Shown here one piece after another: positions 43,842 through 54,175 of a stretch of 64,000 nt of DNA (within the stretch, counting starts at the first letter, position 1; each line of letters begins with the position of its first letter). The stretch covers positions 62,001-126,000 of the forward strand of contig OZ255706.1 in assembly GCA_965277025.1 (NCBI GenBank). Reading direction: 5' to 3'. The position numbers were made by a program, and so were the translations under genes. The notes beneath the pieces were generated by a model. That model had not been told where the DNA came from and did not search any database. It was given only the letters and a program-made list of their open reading frames with translations. Source of the DNA: Methylomarinum sp965277025. GTDB taxonomy: Bacteria > Pseudomonadota > Gammaproteobacteria > Methylococcales > Methylomonadaceae.

Positions 43842-44436
43842 AACCATTATCGACCTGCTCCGCCATGGCGAAGTCCAGGGTGAAACCTGTTTCCGTGGCA
43901 GTCAGGACGACCCGCTCACGCCGCAAGGTTTGAGGCAAATGCAGCGGCAAACAGCCGGGCTGCGCTGGGACACGATAATCAGTTCGCCTTTACAACGCTG
44001 CCAGGCCTTTGCAGAAAAACTAAAAAACCAGGAGAACACTGCGCTGAACATCAGTCCGGCTTTTCGAGAAATCCATTTTGGCGACTGGGAGGGGAAAAGC
44101 GCCGAACAAATCAGCCAGAATCACGCCAGGCAATTACAACTGTTTTACCAGGATCCTGTCAACCACCCGCCCCCTTCAGGCGAGCCATTTAAGGACTTCG
44201 AGCATCGGGTCATGCTGGGCTGGCACACGCTGCTCAAAGAACGCCAGAACCAATACGTTCTGGTTATCACGCACGCCGGCGTTATCCGTCTGTTGTTTTC
44301 ACAGATATTTAACTTACCGTATAGCCAATGTTTTCAGTTTGAAATTGCGCCGGCGCATTTGACGAGGCTTACTGTTTTTCATCACGCCGATGCCGAGGAT
44401 TTTATTCAGCTCAATTTTCATCAGGCAGCCACATAG
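43834..44436 (+). CDS. histidine phosphatase family protein (CobC/phosphoglycerate mutase-like)
   Basis: The 200-residue product starts at a GTG inside the end of argH and carries the phosphohistidine motif LLRHGEVQGETCFRG near residue 9, the second-half EIHFGDWEGKSAEQI near 81 and the second catalytic His in VLVITHAGVIRLLF near 143. This resembles alpha-ribazole phosphatase of cobalamin synthesis, but no other cobalamin gene is near, so the substrate is open. Confidence 0.85.
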   Translation: MNKTIIDLLRHGEVQGETCFRGSQDDPLTPQGLRQMQRQTAGLRWDTIISSPLQRCQAFAEKLKNQENTALNISPAFREIHFGDWEGKSAEQISQNHARQLQLFYQDPVNHPPPSGEPFKDFEHRVMLGWHTLLKERQNQYVLVITHAGVIRLLFSQIFNLPYSQCFQFEIAPAHLTRLTVFHHADAEDFIQLNFHQAAT

Positions 44437-44632
44437 CGCCAAAAAGAGTTTTTTGCTGGATAAAGCGCTTGGCTTCACGAACAACCCGCTCCCAAGCCAA
44501 ACCCCAAAAACCCATTACAATTAACTTGATCCTGCTTTGTTGAAGCGGAGCTTCTGGATAAGGGTTTCCCAGGCCGAAGCTTGGGAACCAGTAATCAGCA
44601 ATCAGCCCGCCAAAATACAAGCGGCATGAAAA

Positions 44633-44663
44633 AGCCTGATATTCACTAAACGAATATCAGGCT
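44633..44663 (-). terminator. terminator of the oad genes
   Basis: Perfect 12-bp stem AGCCTGATATTC / GAATATCAGGCT with a 7-base loop, followed on the minus strand by TTTTTC, 30 bases after the oadB stop. The gap 44437-44632 contains no gene. Confidence 0.8.
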
Positions 44664-44692
44664 CAAGCAGAAATGACCATATTTCTACAGCG

Positions 44693-45817
44693 CTACACCA
44701 GGCTCAACAACACACCGGCCGCCACTGCTGAACCAATCACTCCTGCCACATTGGGGCCCATGGCATGCATCAACAAGAAATTATGTGGATTGGCTTCCAG
44801 ACCCATCTTGTTCGCCACCCTGGCCGCCATTGGCACCGCTGAAACACCGGCCACGCCAATCAGTGGATTGATAGGCGTATCGCTGAATTTATTCATCACT
44901 TTCGCCATCAACACGCCGCAGGCTGTGCCGATGCAAAAGGCGATTGCGCCTAAAGCGAGAATTCCCAGCGTTTCAACGCGCAAAAACGCTTCCGCACTCA
45001 GTTTTGAACCGACCGACAATCCCAAAAAGATAGTGACGATATTGATCAGTTCGTTCTGTGCGGTTTTACTGAGCCTTTCCACCACGCCACAGGTGTTCAG
45101 CAAATTCCCCAGACAAAACATGCCGACCAATGGCGTCGCCGATGGCAACAGCAAGATAGTTAAGAACAACAACATCAGGGGAAACAAAATCTTTTCCGTT
45201 TGGCTCACAGCGCGTAATTGCTGCATTTCTATAGCGCGCTCTTCTTCGCTGGTCAATGCCCGCATAATCGGCGGCTGAATCAGGGGCACCAAGGCCATGT
45301 AGGAATAAGCAGCGACCGCAATGGCACCGAGTAAATCCGGTGCTAATTTGGAGGCCACATAGATGGCCGTCGGACCATCCGCACCACCGATAATGGCGAT
45401 AGCGGCCGCATCTTTAAAACTGAATTCCATGCCGGGAATCATATTCAGCGCCAAAGCGCCCAGCAGAGTGGCGAAAATGCCAAATTGAGCCGCCGCGCCC
45501 AGAAACAAGGTTTTGGGATTGGCCAGCATGGGGCCGAAATCAGTCATTGCGCCGACCCCCATAAAGATCAACAGCGGAAAAATTCCGGATTTAATGCCGA
45601 AATAAAGATAGTGTAAAATACCACCTTCCCCCCCCATATCGACAACGGGAATATTCACTAATACCGCGCCAAAACCAATCGGCAACAGCAATAGCGGCTC
45701 AAAACCCTTTTTGATCGCCAGATAAAGCAACAGAAAGCCCACCGCCATCATGGCGGCTTGTCCTGCTGCAATGTTGTAAACACCGGTGCTTTGCCAAAGA
45801 AGCGTTAAATTTTCCAT
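44693..45817 (-). CDS. oadB: oxaloacetate decarboxylase beta subunit (sodium-pumping membrane carboxyl-biotin decarboxylase)
   Basis: The 374-residue polytopic membrane protein decarboxylates carboxybiotin and couples this to sodium export. The family's conserved segments are visible: PLLLLPIGFGAVLVNIP near residue 40, GVGAMTDFGPMLANP near 86, AAAIAIIGGADGPTAIY near 137, and the C-terminal VAGVSAVPMAARVANKMG...NFLLMHAMGPNVAGVIGSA. It follows oadA by 11 bases. Confidence 0.95.
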   Translation of the reverse strand: MENLTLLWQSTGVYNIAAGQAAMMAVGFLLLYLAIKKGFEPLLLLPIGFGAVLVNIPVVDMGGEGGILHYLYFGIKSGIFPLLIFMGVGAMTDFGPMLANPKTLFLGAAAQFGIFATLLGALALNMIPGMEFSFKDAAAIAIIGGADGPTAIYVASKLAPDLLGAIAVAAYSYMALVPLIQPPIMRALTSEEERAIEMQQLRAVSQTEKILFPLMLLFLTILLLPSATPLVGMFCLGNLLNTCGVVERLSKTAQNELINIVTIFLGLSVGSKLSAEAFLRVETLGILALGAIAFCIGTACGVLMAKVMNKFSDTPINPLIGVAGVSAVPMAARVANKMGLEANPHNFLLMHAMGPNVAGVIGSAVAAGVLLSLV

Positions 45818-45828
45818 ATTCCGTCCTT

Positions 45829-47610
45829 TTATAAAGTAACCAAAGTATCGCCAACCGATACCTGATCGCCTTCTTTAACATTAATGGCGCTTACCACGCC
45901 ATCAGCTTTCGCCCTGACTTCAGTTTCCATTTTCATCGCTTCCATAATGATCACGACATCGCCGGCGCTGACATGATCACCGACATTGACGTTTACCTTC
46001 AACACTGTTCCCGCCATTGGAGCTGTGACCACCTCGCCACTGCCAGCAGGCGCCGTCTGGCTGGCGGCAGCCGGTGCTGAAACAGCTTGCCCGGGTGCCG
46101 CGTTGTGCACCTGAAGATCCTTGCCGTCTGACCCTACGACCACGTTATAATTTTTGCCGTTGACATTGACGACATAACTTTCAACCGGTAATTCACCGGC
46201 GGCCTTACGCGCGAAAACCTCCGGATCAGGCGCTGCTTCAAACGCTTCAGGATTACCGCGATTTTTAAGGAATTTCCAGCCGACCTGGGCGAACAATGCG
46301 TAAATCAATGCATCATCTTCTACCGCCTCTGACAGTTCAACCCCCTCTTCTGCAGCTTTTTCCTTAACTTCGGCAATCAACTTGTCCATCTCAGGCTCCA
46401 GCAAATCGGCTGGACGACAGGTGATTGGTTCGGCGCCATCCAGTACCCGCGCCTGCAGTTCTTTATTGACAGGAGCGGGTGTTTTGCCATATTCACCTTT
46501 TAAAACACCGGCGGTTTCCTTGCTGATGGTTTTATAGCGCTCACCGGCCAGCACATTCATCACCGCCTGGGTGCCCACGATCTGGGAAGTGGGCGTCACC
46601 AATGGCAAAAAGCCCAGATCTTCTCTGACGCGGGGAATTTCTTTCAATACCTCGGCAAATTTGTCCGCCGCGCCCTGCTCTTTCAGCTGACTTTCCATAT
46701 TGGTCAACATACCGCCAGGCACTTGAGAAATCAGAATTCGCCCATCGACGCCTTTCAGGCTGCCCTCGAACTGGGCGTATTTTTTACGTATTTCACGAAA
46801 ATAATCCGCAATGGGCTCAAATTGCTCCAGATTCAGGCCGGTATCGCGCTCCTGACCCTGCAGGCTGGCTACAATCGTTTCGGTTGGACTGTGGCCATAG
46901 GTCATGCTCAATGATGAAATGGCGGTATCGACATTATCGATACCGGCATCGATAGCTTTAATTAACGTGCCGACACTCAATCCGGTCGTTGCGTGACAAT
47001 GCAAATGGATCGGAATATCAACGGCTTTTTTCAGCTGTGAAACCAGGTCATAGGTAACATAAGGCGTCAACAGACCCGCCATATCCTTGATGCAGATTGA
47101 ATGCGCGCCCATATCTTCGATTTCCCGGCCTTGCTGCACCCATTTTTCAATGGTGTGAACCGGGCTGGTGGTGTACGAAATGGTTCCCTGGGCATGCGCA
47201 TCGGTATTCAACACGGCTTTGACCGCCCGCTCGATATTGCGCATATCGTTCATGGCGTCGAAAATGCGGAATACATCGATGCCATTGACAACACAACGCT
47301 CGACGAATTTATCCACCACATCATCCGCATAATGGCGATAACCCAAAATATTCTGTCCACGGAACAGCATTTGCTGTGGCGTCTTCGGCATCGCTTTTTT
47401 CAGCAAACGCAATCTTTCCCAGGAGTCTTCACCCAGGTAGCGAATACAGGCGTCAAATGTTGCGCCTCCCCAAGATTCGATAGACCAATAACCAACCTGG
47501 TCCAATTGTTCACAAATAGGCAACATATCCCCGATACGAAGACGAGTCGCCAAAATCGATTGGTGCGCATCTCGCAGCACAACTTCAGTAATGCCTAATG
47601 GTTTTGCCAT
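45829..47610 (-). CDS. oadA: oxaloacetate decarboxylase alpha subunit (carboxyltransferase with biotin carrier)
   Basis: The 593-residue product has the HMGL-like carboxyltransferase barrel (LGITEVVLRDAHQSILATR at the start; MAGLLTP, HLHCHATTGLS metal-binding region near residue 205), the PYC_OADA middle domain, an Ala/Pro linker near 515 and the biotinyl domain with the biotin Lys in VIIMEAMKMETEV. It transfers the carboxyl of oxaloacetate to biotin for OadB. It is divergent from rnfB and lies downstream of oadG. Confidence 0.96.
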   Translation of the reverse strand: MAKPLGITEVVLRDAHQSILATRLRIGDMLPICEQLDQVGYWSIESWGGATFDACIRYLGEDSWERLRLLKKAMPKTPQQMLFRGQNILGYRHYADDVVDKFVERCVVNGIDVFRIFDAMNDMRNIERAVKAVLNTDAHAQGTISYTTSPVHTIEKWVQQGREIEDMGAHSICIKDMAGLLTPYVTYDLVSQLKKAVDIPIHLHCHATTGLSVGTLIKAIDAGIDNVDTAISSLSMTYGHSPTETIVASLQGQERDTGLNLEQFEPIADYFREIRKKYAQFEGSLKGVDGRILISQVPGGMLTNMESQLKEQGAADKFAEVLKEIPRVREDLGFLPLVTPTSQIVGTQAVMNVLAGERYKTISKETAGVLKGEYGKTPAPVNKELQARVLDGAEPITCRPADLLEPEMDKLIAEVKEKAAEEGVELSEAVEDDALIYALFAQVGWKFLKNRGNPEAFEAAPDPEVFARKAAGELPVESYVVNVNGKNYNVVVGSDGKDLQVHNAAPGQAVSAPAAASQTAPAGSGEVVTAPMAGTVLKVNVNVGDHVSAGDVVIIMEAMKMETEVRAKADGVVSAINVKEGDQVSVGDTLVTL

Positions 47611-47722
47611 TTTTTCTCCCGGACCTTTTTGGGTCTGATGTTGTTTTGCACCTTGTGAGTGAAAACAGCATATTTTTAATAATAGGGGACGCCGAAAATC
47701 ATCCCTGATTTGTCAGTGTCGC

Positions 47723-47752
47723 AAGGAATCGCGAATAAACCAGCGATTCCTT
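47723..47752. repeat. palindrome resembling MITE ends, between oadG and oadA
   Basis: AAGGAATCGC pairs perfectly with GCGATTCCTT around a 10-base loop. The arm equals the end of the MITE-like family. It may attenuate or process the oadG-oadA transcript. Confidence 0.55.
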
Positions 47753-47792
47753 CTTATGAATCAAGCGTTCGACCGGTCATCCATACAGACGG

Positions 47793-48032
47793 TCATTGAA
47801 TGTTTTTTTCGCGATATTGCTTAACCGCAATACTGATGGCTGTTACGATATTGGGATGAATGCCCACTGGCTGGTTTTGCCCCATTCCGCCTGAGAACTC
47901 CGTCTCCGGGAAAAAATGTTCAACTACTTTTCTCAACATGGCTACCGCAAACACCAGGAAAGCCAGGAATGAAAAGACGATCAGCATGCCGCTGAACATC
48001 AGTTCCACGCCTCCAATTAACATCTCACGCAT
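47793..48032 (-). CDS. oadG: oxaloacetate decarboxylase gamma subunit
   Basis: The 79-residue protein has one transmembrane helix (GVELMFSGMLIVFSFLAFLVFAVAML) at residues 8-33 and a short soluble tail ending in PNIVTAISIAVKQYR, the usual OadG arrangement for anchoring the alpha subunit to OadB. It starts the oadGAB operon; the intergenic 47611-47792 holds a palindrome. Small size and position make the assignment firm. Confidence 0.88.
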   Translation of the reverse strand: MREMLIGGVELMFSGMLIVFSFLAFLVFAVAMLRKVVEHFFPETEFSGGMGQNQPVGIHPNIVTAISIAVKQYREKNIQ

Positions 48033-48093
48033 ATCACAATCTCAAAAGTGAAAATTCTCCGCATGATACCCAAAATCCGATCACTAAACAATA

Positions 48094-48122
48094 TTGACAG
48101 TCTCCTTGTCTTACAATTTAAA
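48094..48122 (+). promoter_or_regulatory. predicted sigma70 promoter of the rnf operon
   Basis: TTGACA at 48094-48099 is followed after 17 bases by TTTAAA at 48117-48122, 127 bases before the rnfB start, within the divergent oadG-rnfB gap. Confidence 0.55.
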
Positions 48123-48248
48123 AATATAATCAATCGCTTATGCATCGGGCAATTTTGCTTTTCTGGCGTATTTTCGTGTAAGGTAAGGGGTTTCATTAAG
48201 GGTTTATATAATGTTAGACCCTGATTTTTTTGGGGTGAAATACTTTAC

Positions 48249-49133
48249 ATGACTTCAAGCATCATCACCGCAGCATTATTCATGGTGGCGTTAGGCACAG
48301 TCCTGGCAGTCATTCTTGCCATTGCAAATAAAAAACTGTTTGTAAAAGAAGACCCGCGTATTGAAGAAGTTGACGAGATGCTTCCGCAGGCGCAATGTGG
48401 CGCTTGTGGCGTTCCCGGTTGCCGCCCTTTTGCCGAGGCGGTAGTCGCAGGTATAAAAAATCCGTCGGACTGCACCGTCAACACCCCGGAAGGCAATGCC
48501 AGAATCGCTGAATACCTGGGGGTTGACATGGCCCCGAAAGAAAAAGTCGTCGCCCGGCTGGCTTGCGCCGGTGGCACCCATGTCGCCTGCACGCGGGCTA
48601 AATACGAGGGCATGAAGTCTTGCCAGGCAGCTGCGGCCGTTGCCGGAGGCGGCAAAGGTTGCAGCTGGGGTTGTCTGGGATTGGCCGATTGCGCCGAAGT
48701 CTGTGATTTTGACGCCATTTTCATGGATGATCATGGCCTGCCCATCGTTATCGAAGATAAATGTACCGCTTGCAATGATTGTGTGGTGGTGTGCCCGAAA
48801 GATCTTTTTTCATTGCATCCTGTCAGTCACAAGCTGTTTGTCGCCTGTAAAAGTCTGGCCGAAGGGGATGAAGCACTGGCTGAATGTGAAGTGGCCTGTA
48901 CCGGTTGTGAAAAATGCGCCATCGATGCTCCGCCCGGCCTGATCGAAATTAAAAATAACCTGGCCGTGATAAACTACGAACTTTACGACCAGATCGAAGT
49001 CGACAGAACTCCTATAGAGCGTTGTCCAACCGGTGCAATCGTCTGGATAGACAGCAAATATGGCACAACCCGCTCCAGTGTCGGCAAAGAAGCAAAACGT
49101 TCACATCGTAACGAACCTCTGCCGTTGGGTTAA
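48249..49133 (+). CDS. rnfB: Rnf complex iron-sulfur subunit RnfB
   Basis: RnfB receives electrons from ferredoxin at the Rnf complex. The 294-residue product has an N-terminal transmembrane helix (ITAALFMVALGTVLAVILAI), the Fe-S domain CGACGVPGCRPFAEAV near residue 56, a GKGCSWGCLGLADCAEVC segment near 136, a classical ferredoxin motif CTACNDCVVVCP near 175 and another CTGCEKC...P near 217. It is longer than E. coli RsxB and carries several clusters. It leads the operon; nifJ follows, then rnfC. Confidence 0.94.
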   Translation: MTSSIITAALFMVALGTVLAVILAIANKKLFVKEDPRIEEVDEMLPQAQCGACGVPGCRPFAEAVVAGIKNPSDCTVNTPEGNARIAEYLGVDMAPKEKVVARLACAGGTHVACTRAKYEGMKSCQAAAAVAGGGKGCSWGCLGLADCAEVCDFDAIFMDDHGLPIVIEDKCTACNDCVVVCPKDLFSLHPVSHKLFVACKSLAEGDEALAECEVACTGCEKCAIDAPPGLIEIKNNLAVINYELYDQIEVDRTPIERCPTGAIVWIDSKYGTTRSSVGKEAKRSHRNEPLPLG

Positions 49134-49184
49134 ACCGGCTTTCAAAAACAAACTAATCTCCCCCTTGTTAAATTGAGGAATCGC

Positions 49185-52100
49185 ATGGCTTTTTTTGGTA
49201 AAGCAAAAGAAACGAAAGAGTTTAAATATCCTGGTATTCGTGTCGCAATGGATGGCAGTTCCGCTGTTTCTCATTGTGAAAGAGAATCCAGCGATGCTGC
49301 CGGTGCTTTTCCCATTACGCCGGCCACCAATATGGGGGAACAATGGGCGGAAGCGGCCAGTGACGGTCATCTGAATATTTCCGAAAAGCCATTGATTTTC
49401 ATTCAGCCAGAAGGCGAACACGCCGCCGCTGGCATGACGGCCGGCCTGTCTTTAAGTGGTTTGCGCGCCAGTAATTTTTCCGCCTCGCAAGGCATCGCCT
49501 ATATGCACGAATCGCTGTATGCGGCGGTCGGCAAACGCCTGCCTTATGTCTTGAATATCGCCACCCGGGCCATCACCAGGTCTTCCCTGAATGTCCATTG
49601 TGGCCATGACGATTATCACTGCATGGATGATACCGGCTTTATCCAGTTATTTGGCAACAGCGCCCAGGCAGTTGCCGATTTGAACATCATTGGCCGGAAA
49701 ATCGCCGAATTATCGCTCAACCCGGTGGCCGTCGCACAGGATGGTTTTTTAACCTCACACCTGATCGAGCCACTGAATTTACCGGAACGCGAACTAATCA
49801 AAGAATTTCTTGGCATGCCGGATGATATTATCCCCACACCCACTCCGGCGCAGCGAATTTTATACGGTGAAAACCGCCGCCGTATTCCCATCAACTGGGA
49901 TGTCGACAAACCGATGATGACCGGCACGGTCACCAATCAGGATGCCTACATGCAGACCACGGCGGCGCAACGGCCGTATTTTTTCGATCATGTCGCCGAT
50001 TTTGCCGATCAATGCATGGATGAATGGTACGAACTGACCGGCCGCCGGTATCAGCGGGTCACCGTCAGTGGTGATGAAAACGCCGATTATCTGATCATTG
50101 GTCAAGGCAGCGTCACGGTCACAGCCCAAGCAATCGCCGATTATCTATTTAAAACCCGCCAACTGAAAATCGCCGTGGCCGATATGACCATGTTCCGGCC
50201 GTTCCCGGGCGATCTGATCAGCAGATTGCTGAAAAACAAAAAGGGCGTGCTGGTTTTGGAACGCACCGACCAGCCAATGGCCGAAGATTTGCCATTGATG
50301 CGGGAAATCCGCGCCACCTTGAGCAAATGCCTGGAAAATGGCCGCAGCAAAAAAGACAAACCCTACCCGGACTATGAAAGCTACCGCAAAATGGAAGAAA
50401 CGCCGGAATTGTTTTCCGGCTGTTTCGGCCTCGGCAGCCGCGACCTGCAACCGGGCGATCTGATTGCCGCCATCGACAATATGTTGCCGGTGGGTGAAAA
50501 ACGTAAATTTTTCTATCTGGGTATCGATTTTATCCGCGAGACGCCGTATTCACCCCAGCAGGAAATTCATAACCAGCAGATCGAGCAGGCTTATCCCGGC
50601 GTTCGTCAACTGGCGCTGAAACGTAAGGAAAACCCGGACCTTCTGCCGGAAAACAGCTTGATCCTCAGAATGCATTCGATAGGCGGCTGGGGAGCGGTTA
50701 CCACCGGCAAAAACCTGGCCATGACCTTGTTTGATCTTTTGGATTTCAATATCAAGGCCAATCCTAAATACGGTTCCGAGAAAAAAGGCCATCCAACCAG
50801 TTATTATCTGGCCGTTTCTGAAGATCCGATTCATCTGAACTGCGAATATCAGCATGTCGATGTGGTGATGTCGCCGGACCCCAATGTCTTCAGCCATACC
50901 AACCCGCTATTGGGGTTGAAAGAAGGTGGCACCTTCATCATACAAAGCGCTCCGGATTCTGCAAAAGCGGTCTGGCAATCATTCCCAAAAGCGGCGCAAC
51001 GCTATCTGGTCGACCGGAACATCAAGGTTTTTTATATCGATGCGTTTAAAATCGCCCGCGAAGAAGCCTCAGATCCCGACTTGCAATTCCGCATGCAGGG
51101 TATCGCTTTCCAGGGTGCTTTTTTCAAGGCCTCTCCGATTGCGGAAAAAGCCGGCAAATCCCAACAACAAATCCTGGATGCCGTTCACCAGACACTGAAG
51201 AAAAAATTCGGCGACAAAGGAGAGAAAGTTGTCGAAGACAATTTCCGCACTGTCAAACGCGGATTTGAAGAAGCGCAGCAATTAGATTATAGCAACATGA
51301 CGGTTGGCGATATCCATGACAGCGCCAGGGAAAAAGTCGTGACGGCGCCGATTTTATTACGCAAACGACCAGCCAATGACGATACCTTGTCAGACATCCA
51401 TCGTTTCTGGAATCAGACTGGCTTTAACTACAAAACCGGACACGGCAGCGATAACCTGGCCGACCCGTTCGCCGCCACCGGCATCATGCCTGCGGCCACC
51501 GGCGTTTTCCGGGATATGAGCAGCATTCGTCATGAACACCCGGTATGGATTCCGGAAAACTGTATCGCCTGTGGTGATTGCTATTCACTTTGTCCTGATA
51601 CTGCCATTCCAGGGCTGATCAACACCGTCAGTGAAGTGTTTGAAACCAATATCAAACGCGTCGAACGCCAAGGCCGCAAAGTCAAACATCTGCGCCGCGC
51701 TGTGCGCACCGTCGAGCGCAAATACCATGAACTGACGCGGGAAAAATCGGAAGGCACCAACCTGAAACCCATCCTCGCCAAAGCCATTGGCGAAACCATC
51801 AAGGAATACCCCGAAGAAAGCCGCGACGAAGTGTCTCAGGAATTCGACTGGTTCAATGATGCGATGGGTGAGTTTAAATTCGCCCTGACCAAACCGTATC
51901 ACGATGCGATGAACAGACGTCAGCCCAACAGCGGCGGGCTGTATTCAATCACGATCAATCCATACACCTGCAAAGGCTGTATGGAATGCGTGAAAGAATG
52001 TGAAGATGGCGCACTGGAACCTGCCACGCAAACCCATGAAAGCCTGGAAAAACTCTATAAAGAATGGGAATACTGGCTGGACTTGCCTACATCCAACCCC

Positions 52101-54170
52101 CGATTCAACCGCGTCGATGATATCGATGAAAAAACAGGCGCCTTGCATACCCTGCTGCAGGATAAAAGCAATTACACCTCGATGGTGTGCGGCGATGGCG
52201 CCTGCGCCGGTTGTGGCGAGAAATCGGTCATTCACCTGTTCACATCAACCGTCACCGCCTTGATGCAGCCACGGGTTAAAAAACACCTGCAGCATATCGA
52301 CCAGTTAATCAACGATATGGAAAAACATATCCGTCTGAAACTGGCGGAAAAACTGGACATCAGTGATGTCGACGCGATTGAAGACGCGATTGCGCAAAAT
52401 CAGACGGTCGACCTGACGCTGACCAAGCTGACCACCAAACTGGAAGAAGGCAAGCCGCATCAACCGATCGACAAAGACTGGCTGAAATGGGCCACCCAAT
52501 TGATTGCCAAACTGAAACACCTGAAATGGCAATATGTGGAAGGGGTGACCGGCAACGGACGTGCAGCGCTGGGCATCAGCAACAGCACCGGCTGCACCAG
52601 CGTCTGGGGCTCGACGTTCCCTTACAACCCCTACCCATTCCCGTGGACCAATCATTTGTTCCAGGATGCGCCTTCGGTTGCAATGGGCCTGTTTGAAGGT
52701 CATATGCGTAATATGGCTGAAGGTTTCAAGGCGATTCGCATGGCGGAACTGGAAATCGCGGGTAACTACGACAAAGAAGAACATGATCGCTTCTTCACCT
52801 ATTTTGACTGGCATCAATTTACAGAAGAAGAATACAAGCTGTGCCCACCGCTGGTCTGCATCGGGGGTGATGGAGCCATGTACGATATTGGCTTCCAGAA
52901 TCTGTCGCGCGCCTTGATGTCGGGTACGCCGTTGAAAATACTGGTGCTGGACACCCAGGTTTATTCCAACACCGGTGGCCAGGCCAGCACCGCCAGCTTC
53001 CTGTCGCAAATTTCCGATTTGGCGCCGTATGGCCGGCAATCAAAAGGCAAACAGGAAAAACGCAAGGAAATGAGCCTGATTTCGATGGCGCACCGCACCA
53101 GTTTTGTCCTGCAAAGCGCACAATCCAACCTGGTGCATTTAATGGAAGGTTATATCGATGGACTGAATTATCAGGGACCTGCTATTTTCAATATTTATTC
53201 TGTCTGCCAACCCGAACACGGTGTCGGGGACGACATGGCGACACGACAAAGCAAAATGGCGGTGGAATCGCGCGCCTATCCGCTGATGCATTTTGACCCG
53301 ACTACCGGGCAAGGCTGGAAACAATGTTTGTCGATCAAGGGCAACCCTGCCATCGATGATGACTGGACACAGTACACCCTGCACTATACCGATGAATACG
53401 GTAATGAAGAAAGCATGGAACTGCCGTTCACCTTTGCCGACCGGGCATTGACCGAAGGCCGTTTCCGCAAACATTTCGCCATTATTCCGCAAGACCTATG
53501 GAATGATGACATGATGCCGCTGCACGAATTCATCGATCTGAGTGATGCAGAGCAAAACGACAAGATTCCGTATATCTGGGCTATCAACCCTGAAGACAAT
53601 ACCCTGATTCGCGTTCAGGTCGATGCTGAAATCGTCAACTCCACGCTGGAACGGCGTGAATTCTGGCGTTTGCTGAAATCCCTGGTCGGTGAGGATGAAG
53701 AAAAAATTGATCCGCAACTGATTGCCGAACAAGCCAAAAACGAAGCGGCGCAAAACCTGATCGCAGGCTTGATGAATCTGGTTGCCGGGGGCGATCAGCA
53801 AGATTTGTTGAAGGCAATAACCTCAGCGCCGGCTGCAAATGTTGCAAAACCTGCGGCCGCGGCGACAGCGCCAAGCAGCCCTGCCGTAGAAAGTGTGCCT
53901 GCTTCAGCGAATGAACCGGCTTTTGAGCCAGCCTGGATTGACACGCCAGACTGTACGACCTGCGATGAGTGCATCCAGATCAACCCGAAAATCTTCAAAT
54001 ATAATGAAGAAAAAAAGGCCTATGTCGCAGACCCGACCGCAGGAACCTATGTGGACATTGTCAAGGCAGCGGAAAAATGTCCGGCCGTGATCATTCACCC
54101 CGGTACGCCGTGGAACAAAGATGAGCCGAATCTGGACAAACTGATCAAACGTGCGGAGAAATATCAGTAA
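49185..54170 (+). CDS. nifJ: pyruvate:ferredoxin/flavodoxin oxidoreductase, extra-large form with C-terminal ferredoxin domain
   Basis: It oxidatively decarboxylates pyruvate to acetyl-CoA with reduction of ferredoxin or flavodoxin. The single 1661-residue chain has all classical parts: N-terminal domain (AAGAFPITPATNMGEQ), the gamma domain (HSIGGWGAVTTGKNLA near 487), two [4Fe-4S] motifs CIACGDCYSLCP (793) and CKGCMECVKEC (929), and the thiamine-diphosphate domain with CGDGACAGCGEKS and GGDGAMYDIGFQNLSR near 1226. It is about 450 residues longer than usual NifJ: a charged helical insert separates the two clusters, another lies early in the TPP domain, and after an Ala/Pro linker there is an extra single-cluster ferredoxin (Cys1590, 1593, 1596, 1632). 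The ATG at 49185 has a GAGGA site. It lies inside the rnf operon. Confidence 0.93.
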   Translation: MAFFGKAKETKEFKYPGIRVAMDGSSAVSHCERESSDAAGAFPITPATNMGEQWAEAASDGHLNISEKPLIFIQPEGEHAAAGMTAGLSLSGLRASNFSASQGIAYMHESLYAAVGKRLPYVLNIATRAITRSSLNVHCGHDDYHCMDDTGFIQLFGNSAQAVADLNIIGRKIAELSLNPVAVAQDGFLTSHLIEPLNLPERELIKEFLGMPDDIIPTPTPAQRILYGENRRRIPINWDVDKPMMTGTVTNQDAYMQTTAAQRPYFFDHVADFADQCMDEWYELTGRRYQRVTVSGDENADYLIIGQGSVTVTAQAIADYLFKTRQLKIAVADMTMFRPFPGDLISRLLKNKKGVLVLERTDQPMAEDLPLMREIRATLSKCLENGRSKKDKPYPDYESYRKMEETPELFSGCFGLGSRDLQPGDLIAAIDNMLPVGEKRKFFYLGIDFIRETPYSPQQEIHNQQIEQAYPGVRQLALKRKENPDLLPENSLILRMHSIGGWGAVTTGKNLAMTLFDLLDFNIKANPKYGSEKKGHPTSYYLAVSEDPIHLNCEYQHVDVVMSPDPNVFSHTNPLLGLKEGGTFIIQSAPDSAKAVWQSFPKAAQRYLVDRNIKVFYIDAFKIAREEASDPDLQFRMQGIAFQGAFFKASPIAEKAGKSQQQILDAVHQTLKKKFGDKGEKVVEDNFRTVKRGFEEAQQLDYSNMTVGDIHDSAREKVVTAPILLRKRPANDDTLSDIHRFWNQTGFNYKTGHGSDNLADPFAATGIMPAATGVFRDMSSIRHEHPVWIPENCIACGDCYSLCPDTAIPGLINTVSEVFETNIKRVERQGRKVKHLRRAVRTVERKYHELTREKSEGTNLKPILAKAIGETIKEYPEESRDEVSQEFDWFNDAMGEFKFALTKPYHDAMNRRQPNSGGLYSITINPYTCKGCMECVKECEDGALEPATQTHESLEKLYKEWEYWLDLPTSNPRFNRVDDIDEKTGALHTLLQDKSNYTSMVCGDGACAGCGEKSVIHLFTSTVTALMQPRVKKHLQHIDQLINDMEKHIRLKLAEKLDISDVDAIEDAIAQNQTVDLTLTKLTTKLEEGKPHQPIDKDWLKWATQLIAKLKHLKWQYVEGVTGNGRAALGISNSTGCTSVWGSTFPYNPYPFPWTNHLFQDAPSVAMGLFEGHMRNMAEGFKAIRMAELEIAGNYDKEEHDRFFTYFDWHQFTEEEYKLCPPLVCIGGDGAMYDIGFQNLSRALMSGTPLKILVLDTQVYSNTGGQASTASFLSQISDLAPYGRQSKGKQEKRKEMSLISMAHRTSFVLQSAQSNLVHLMEGYIDGLNYQGPAIFNIYSVCQPEHGVGDDMATRQSKMAVESRAYPLMHFDPTTGQGWKQCLSIKGNPAIDDDWTQYTLHYTDEYGNEESMELPFTFADRALTEGRFRKHFAIIPQDLWNDDMMPLHEFIDLSDAEQNDKIPYIWAINPEDNTLIRVQVDAEIVNSTLERREFWRLLKSLVGEDEEKIDPQLIAEQAKNEAAQNLIAGLMNLVAGGDQQDLLKAITSAPAANVAKPAAAATAPSSPAVESVPASANEPAFEPAWIDTPDCTTCDECIQINPKIFKYNEEKKAYVADPTAGTYVDIVKAAEKCPAVIIHPGTPWNKDEPNLDKLIKRAEKYQ

Positions 54171-54175
54171 TCATC

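Noticed and set aside
43834..44436. Naming the histidine phosphatase cobC
   Set aside because: The motif fits several phosphatases of the superfamily and no cobalamin genes are nearby, so a gene symbol is not justified.
48245..48734. Long ORFs antisense to rnfB and many others antisense to tkt, nifJ, oadA and hps
   Set aside because: Shadow frames of strongly coding genes with no ribosome-binding sites or family motifs.
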